Positions 60,381-64,000 of a DNA stretch of 64,000 nucleotides are shown one piece after another (the stretch's first letter is position 1; every line of letters starts with the position of its first letter). The notes beneath the pieces are model-generated. The model was given only the letters and a program-made list of their open reading frames with translations. It searched no databases and was not told the origin of the DNA. The stretch comes from Cyclobacteriaceae bacterium (GTDB taxonomy: Bacteria; Bacteroidota; Bacteroidia; Cytophagales; Cyclobacteriaceae): contig JANQOR010000023.1 in NCBI GenBank assembly GCA_028285685.1, forward strand, positions 124,001 to 188,000, read 5' to 3'. Position numbers and translations under genes: made by a program.

Positions 60381-61202
60381 CTATTCCTTCGAGTAGATAA
60401 GTGATGAAAGCATCATTTGATCATGGTCCAAATATTCCTTTGGATTGACTCCCGTGAATTCCTTGAAATCTTTGATGAAATGAGCCTGATCATAATATTC
60501 ACTTTCATAGGCTACCTGAGTCAGTGTTTCTGCTTGCTCGTTCAACATCATTTTCAAAGCTGCCTGTAACCGGATGATTCTGCCAAGTTGTTTAGGACTT
60601 ATTCCAACTTGCTTTGAGAATTTTCTTTCTAGGTTCCTTCTCTTGGAGAGATCCTCTTTCAGAATCGAGTTGATCGAGGCACTTCCCTTTGTCTGGGAAA
60701 GAATGTTAATGGTTGATTTTACAATGGTGTCAATAGTTGATTGATCAGCTAACCTGTTGAGTAAGAACCTTTCGATGATCTCTATTCTTGATTGGGTCGA
60801 GTTTGCTTCAATTATCTCTTTTTCCAACTGTTTGGCTATCCTTTCTTCAAATAGTGACGTTAACGGTGTTTCACAGTCAGCTAACTTATGAATTGGTTGT
60901 TTAATGAAATTCGCAAACCCGTAGGGATAAAAGCGAATTGCAAAAGTGTCAACTGAACCGGTAGGTTGCACGAAATATGGTTTTGTGATTTGTCCAAAAA
61001 CCATAGCTCGTGGTTGAATAATGAATTCATTTTCCGAAGTGAACCTCCTGACATCATCTCCAAGAATGAAACACATTTCAATACTGCCATCAGGAATCAC
61101 TCGCTGCTTTGGAGTATCAATGTTTCCCGGGACCTCCAAAATCCAATGGCACTTAACAACCGCAGCTAAGTCTGGATGAGGGTCAAAGGTTTCGTAGTTC
61201 AT
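60381..61202 (-). CDS. AraC family transcriptional regulator, DUF6597-type N-terminus
   Basis: 273 residues. Same architecture as the AraC protein at 21.3 kb: N-terminal domain starting FDPHPDLAAVVKCHWILE and containing the IPDGSIEMCFIL block, then the HTH pair with RRNLERKFSKQVGISPKQLGRIIRLQ and YYDQAHFIKDFKEFTGVNPKEY. The residues that would touch DNA are much alike, which agrees with the same box being found near both. It is 71 nt upstream of the VOC gene. Confidence 0.92.
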   Translation of the reverse strand: MNYETFDPHPDLAAVVKCHWILEVPGNIDTPKQRVIPDGSIEMCFILGDDVRRFTSENEFIIQPRAMVFGQITKPYFVQPTGSVDTFAIRFYPYGFANFIKQPIHKLADCETPLTSLFEERIAKQLEKEIIEANSTQSRIEIIERFLLNRLADQSTIDTIVKSTINILSQTKGSASINSILKEDLSKRRNLERKFSKQVGISPKQLGRIIRLQAALKMMLNEQAETLTQVAYESEYYDQAHFIKDFKEFTGVNPKEYLDHDQMMLSSLIYSKE

Positions 61203-61300
61203 AGGTATACAAGGAGTATGATTGGATAATTAAAGTAGTGCTTTTGACTTGTGAATACAAGTTGTGGATATTCCAATAGAAAGCCTGCGATAAGTGGGAA

Positions 61301-61834
61301 TTAATTCCTTTCCCTTAGCAACTCCTGTATCTTATTCGACAAGTAGATTCGATGTTTAATATCAACGAGATAGTCCGACAAATTAGAGATGAACTCCTCT
61401 TTTGCTTCTTTGGTAGATAGGTTATTGGCGATATCTAAGGTCTCTGAATTATCAATGCTCTCGCTTAGTAGATAGAGAAACGAGACTAGTTCATAGTTAA
61501 CATCAACCAACAATTCAGAACTATTCAGCACATTCCAGGCTGCCAGGTCAAATTGAATGTACCTGACTCCTCCAGTCTTGGCCTTAACATCTCCTATACT
61601 CAAGTTTGAATCGTCCTGATAGTACACCATGGAGTCCAGGATTTTTTGGTTTTGCCTCAACTGCTTGTCCAGATTTTCAAGGTTCTTAGCAGTTCCTAAC
61701 TCTATCTTTTCCAACAGCCCGTTTATTTTGGCTTTTTCTATTCTGCTTTCATTGATATTGTTAAAGAACAAAGCCAGTATAACCCCAAGAAATACTGGGA
61801 AAAATTCACGTATTGATTTCTTTAATGATCTCAT
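61301..61834 (-). CDS. DUF6090-like membrane protein
   Basis: 177 residues from the ATG at 61832-61834. A basic start, one helix (FFPVFLGVILALFFNNINES) and a long alpha-helical outer part. The helix ending in NNINES and the following EKAKINGLLEKIE resemble the one-helix Bacteroidota proteins grouped as DUF6090, though the match is loose. Function unknown. The stretch 61868-62055 holds no gene. Confidence 0.65.
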   Translation of the reverse strand: MRSLKKSIREFFPVFLGVILALFFNNINESRIEKAKINGLLEKIELGTAKNLENLDKQLRQNQKILDSMVYYQDDSNLSIGDVKAKTGGVRYIQFDLAAWNVLNSSELLVDVNYELVSFLYLLSESIDNSETLDIANNLSTKEAKEEFISNLSDYLVDIKHRIYLSNKIQELLRERN

Positions 61835-62055
61835 TTCAAATCTCTGTAGGTTACATGATCCATTCAAAAATCAGGTGTTATTAGATCGGACTCATGGTAG
61901 TTTGGCCTAAACTAAATATAAGACATTAAACTTCTTCAGGCGTGGTTTCTTCAGAAAACTAGGTTTCCCCGAGAGTCTAACGATTGCTGAAGTAATGAGA
62001 GGTTAGTTGCTCTCCAAAAAAATCAGATTTAAGTACTATGAGTATTATAAAAACA

Positions 62056-62909
62056 CTAACTAATTAGTGACATCAGTAGCCTATATCCTGATAAGCTTAG
62101 ATGCTTAACCAAAATCTCTTTGAACCTTACGCTATTTGTGTATCCACCATCTGCATCCATAAACTCGTTGAAAATTTCTACCCAATCGCTGTCACTAGGC
62201 ATAATGAATCCAAGACCTACAGGTTCACCATTTCCTACCCGATGATTCTTGATGGATTTATGCCGGTACTCAAAGAGTTGATTGATTCCAATGAAGGTAA
62301 ATGACTTGGGATCAGCAGCTACTTTGGAGGTGAGCGAATCATAAGAATCCGTGTGCTTGGTTATGAGGTTGGGAAGATACTTTTCCTTAATTGCATTTAT
62401 GTCCTGGTCAATTCGAGTCTGAGTAACTGAGTAAGCCTTGAATCCTGAAAAGACCTTGGGAATATCATCCAGGGATGTTAATGTAGGCACCTCGGAAGCG
62501 GTTATCAATAATTTACGTGATTTCAGGTAGGGTTGCGTAAAAAGGACCTCCTTCTTTCGTTGGTCCGTGATCGAGATATTCCCGATTCCAAAAACTCCAG
62601 CTTGCCCGTCTTGCACAGATTTGTATGTAGACTTAAAGTCGGTGCCATCGCCAGTAAATATTGGAGTCACCGTGACTCCCTTTTCACGCTTAACATAGGC
62701 AATAAAATCGTTTAGAATCTCTGGGCATATACCTTCCAGTCGGCCTGATTCGGAGTTCATGGAAGCGTATCTTGGAAGTTCAAAGTGTACAACGGAAATT
62801 CTTCCGGACTTCTTGTCCAGTGTGGATTTCCAGTGTCACCTGTCAGTTGTGCATATGATGCAAGTGCACACAATAAGGATATTTTATAGTTTATGAAACG
62901 AGTGGTCAT
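62056..62909 (-). pseudogene. Periplasmic solute-binding protein (SBP family 3-like), frameshifted near the N-terminus
   Basis: The main frame (from 62760 down) encodes the core of an SBP_bac_3-like protein: GRLEGICPEILNDFI, GQAGVFGIGNISITDQRKKEVLFTQPYLKS and IGINQLFEYRHKS. The same frame continues upstream as LDKKSGRISVVHFELPRYAS, clearly coding, before meeting a stop at about 62840. A signal peptide (MTTRFINYKISLLCALASYAQ) starts at the ATG 62907-62909 in the neighbouring frame. The two parts join if one base is missing between about 62810 and 62845. So the gene is either a recent pseudogene, a sequencing error, or begins internally without export, which would be odd for this family. Confidence 0.6.
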
Positions 62910-63245
62910 GTGGTTGAAATTAGGTTAGAAATAAATTGAGGTCACACCATAAATTGGGTGGACCCAAGTAAAAGAAGGGTCAAGTAACTTGCATAGTTGT
63001 CAAGGTTTTCGCTAGAGTCAATTTATCAATTGATAAGATTATCTACAATCTATTTCGATGAAAATGTGAGCGATATAGATGAAGAATTGTTTGGTTTGAG
63101 GCAGGCTAGATGGTGACTGAATTTTCAAAAGATCTCCGGGAATCTGATTGATCTTGATCTTTGGTAGTTATTAGACTATTAATTTTAAGGTGTTAAAACC
63201 GATCCGAAATAGACCTTAATGGAAACATGTTTGTTGTGAGCCTCA
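62910..63245. other. Intergenic region without recognised gene
   Basis: 336 bases between the solute-binding gene and the monooxygenase-like gene. No coding frame is convincing. It includes a perfect 14-bp palindrome, TTATCAATTGATAA, at 63023-63036, which could be an operator for the leftward solute-binding gene that starts about 115 nt away. Confidence 0.5.
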
Positions 63246-63548
63246 TTATTTTATCCAAATGGGCGTGGTATAGCTTACCTCTGGTGTACCGTCAAGGTAA
63301 GGAAGAACTTCTTTCATATGAAACAGGAACCAATCTGACCGGGCATTTGCCTCTAAATTTTCTGTATCGATGTAGTGCTCGAAAATGCATATTACATCTG
63401 GGTCTGTTTTATCATAGCAGTAGAAGTAGGCCGTTTGATATTCATTCTTATTAGCTCTTTGCTTTTGATCTTTCTCCCATAATTTCTTTACCACATCTCT
63501 CTTCCCCTCAACGGTCCTAATTTTTATAAATAAACAGGTTTCGTCCAT
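63246..63548 (-). CDS. Antibiotic biosynthesis monooxygenase (ABM)-domain protein
   Basis: 100 residues from the ATG at 63546-63548; a TTG 18 nt upstream is possible. CLFIKIRTVEGKRDVVKKLWEKD, TAYFYCYDKTDPDVICIFEHY and the C-terminal SYTTPIWIK fit the ferredoxin-like ABM fold of small cofactor-free monooxygenases and their non-catalytic relatives. It lies 30 nt downstream of the MGMT-like gene on the same strand, so it may be co-transcribed with it. Confidence 0.8.
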   Translation of the reverse strand: MDETCLFIKIRTVEGKRDVVKKLWEKDQKQRANKNEYQTAYFYCYDKTDPDVICIFEHYIDTENLEANARSDWFLFHMKEVLPYLDGTPEVSYTTPIWIK

Positions 63549-63578
63549 TTCCCTATTATATATCAATTACTTCCGGGA

Positions 63579-64000
63579 TTATTTCCATCGAACCAGGTGT
63601 GCCATGAAATCCTTGATTTTCGGCGGTTTTTTGCCCTTTCCCGGTTCTACCTTATGACCTTCGGATTCAAGTCGCTTGACTAAAGTGGTTGCTCCTCCAG
63701 AAAGTTTGACGTTGATGGAACCATCAGCTTTTAACACACGCCAGTAGGGAGTTACATTACTTTTAACAGCCATCTCCTCTTCGGCAGCAAGAGCGACATA
63801 CTTTAAGTAAACACCTGTAGGAATAGCAGCCGTGACCTGCACGCCCTTTTCCTTTGCCAGGATCTCCCGAATGATGTCTGTGGTCAGTAACTCACCTCTT
63901 TTTGTTTTGTTAATTAATCTTTCGATATCCTTTGCGTTAGGAATGAGTATTTTTCCCTTACCGAGCCTGTCCTCCCAATCAGGGGTAATGTTGTGAATTT
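63579..64000 (-). CDS. MGMT/alkyltransferase-like family protein, N-terminus cut by window
   Basis: At least 139 residues; the frame is open to the window edge. KGKILIPNAKDIERLINKTKRGELLTTDIIREILA and NVTPYWRVLKADGSINVKLSGG match Bacteroidota MGMT-family proteins with the wHTH DNA-binding fold of O6-alkylguanine transferases. No P-C-H-R active-site cysteine is visible, so it is of the alkyltransferase-like (ATL) kind that binds but does not repair alkylated DNA, or has another role. Start not seen. Confidence 0.8.
   Translation of the reverse strand, partial: IHNITPDWEDRLGKGKILIPNAKDIERLINKTKRGELLTTDIIREILAKEKGVQVTAAIPTGVYLKYVALAAEEEMAVKSNVTPYWRVLKADGSINVKLSGGATTLVKRLESEGHKVEPGKGKKPPKIKDFMAHLVRWK

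Noticed and set aside
1-64000. CRISPR arrays, insertion sequences, prophage or integrase genes
   Set aside because: No array of regularly spaced direct repeats, no transposase or integrase motifs and no terminal inverted repeats were seen; the only tandem repeats are those coding for the 49-residue protein units.

Overview
The window is a chromosomal segment of a Bacteroidota bacterium, most likely a marine or soil member of the Cytophagales; the genus cannot be fixed from sequence alone. The evidence is a giant secreted protein with a type IX secretion (Por) C-terminal tail, two-half FtsX-type permeases, AraC proteins with N-terminal membrane domains, DUF5916 and YHYH proteins, many SPI/SPII signal peptides, and -7 elements of the TAnnTTTG type. 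I see no rRNA, tRNA, insertion sequence, integrase, phage gene or CRISPR array. Strand switches are frequent and transcription units are short.

Layout. 1-10.6 kb: a truncated serine hydrolase, an FtsX-type permease, a 1743-residue FG-GAP/cadherin/T9SS surface protein, an AAC(3)-I-like acetyltransferase and a secreted alpha/beta hydrolase. 10.7-18.6 kb: a membrane-bound winged-helix/PD40 sensor-regulator facing a CPBP protease and metallo-beta-lactamase-fold pair, then PadR, VOC proteins and small membrane proteins. 18.7-22.2 kb: an AraC-nucleotidyltransferase-HEAT operon and a hydrolase-VOC operon tied together by a shared promoter box. 22.3-27.4 kb: a membrane-linked AraC regulator followed by an SRPBCC fusion protein, a PAF-acetylhydrolase-like protein, another hydrolase and a tiny membrane protein. 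27.5-34.4 kb: methyltransferase, DUF1801/YdeI proteins, two CPBP proteases, a DUF2975-XRE pair and a GAF-PAS histidine kinase.

34.4-45.3 kb is the most interesting part. Two four-gene operons diverge from one promoter region that carries a direct repeat. Leftward are a beta-keto acid cleavage enzyme (BKACE, DUF849), a thioredoxin-fused protein of unknown function, a UGSC-family protein in its cysteine form, and a secreted S9 peptidase with an extra papain-like C-terminal domain. Rightward are an AraC regulator, a 3-hydroxyacyl-CoA-dehydrogenase-like enzyme without the usual catalytic His, an APC permease and an aconitase X. Junctions overlap by 4 nt or are 2-6 nt apart. This looks like an undescribed catabolic pathway that takes up an amino acid-like or hydroxy-acid substrate, dehydrates and oxidises it, and cleaves the beta-keto acid with acetyl-CoA.

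45.3-64 kb: a beta-lactamase-like protein lacking its nucleophile with a DJ-1 lipoprotein, another membrane-linked AraC protein, an M14-like deacylase, a possible structured RNA leader in front of a DUF5916 outer-membrane protein, a YHYH lipoprotein, SDR, redoxin-like and FAD amine oxidase genes, a second AraC-VOC pair with the shared promoter box, a frameshifted solute-binding protein gene and a partial MGMT-like gene.

A promoter box, TGTCG-N6-T(T/A)CAATTT, occurs four times. In three copies it lies exactly 18 nt upstream of a -7-like element. It connects the two AraC genes of the same subfamily with their neighbours and suggests a small regulon that has not been described.
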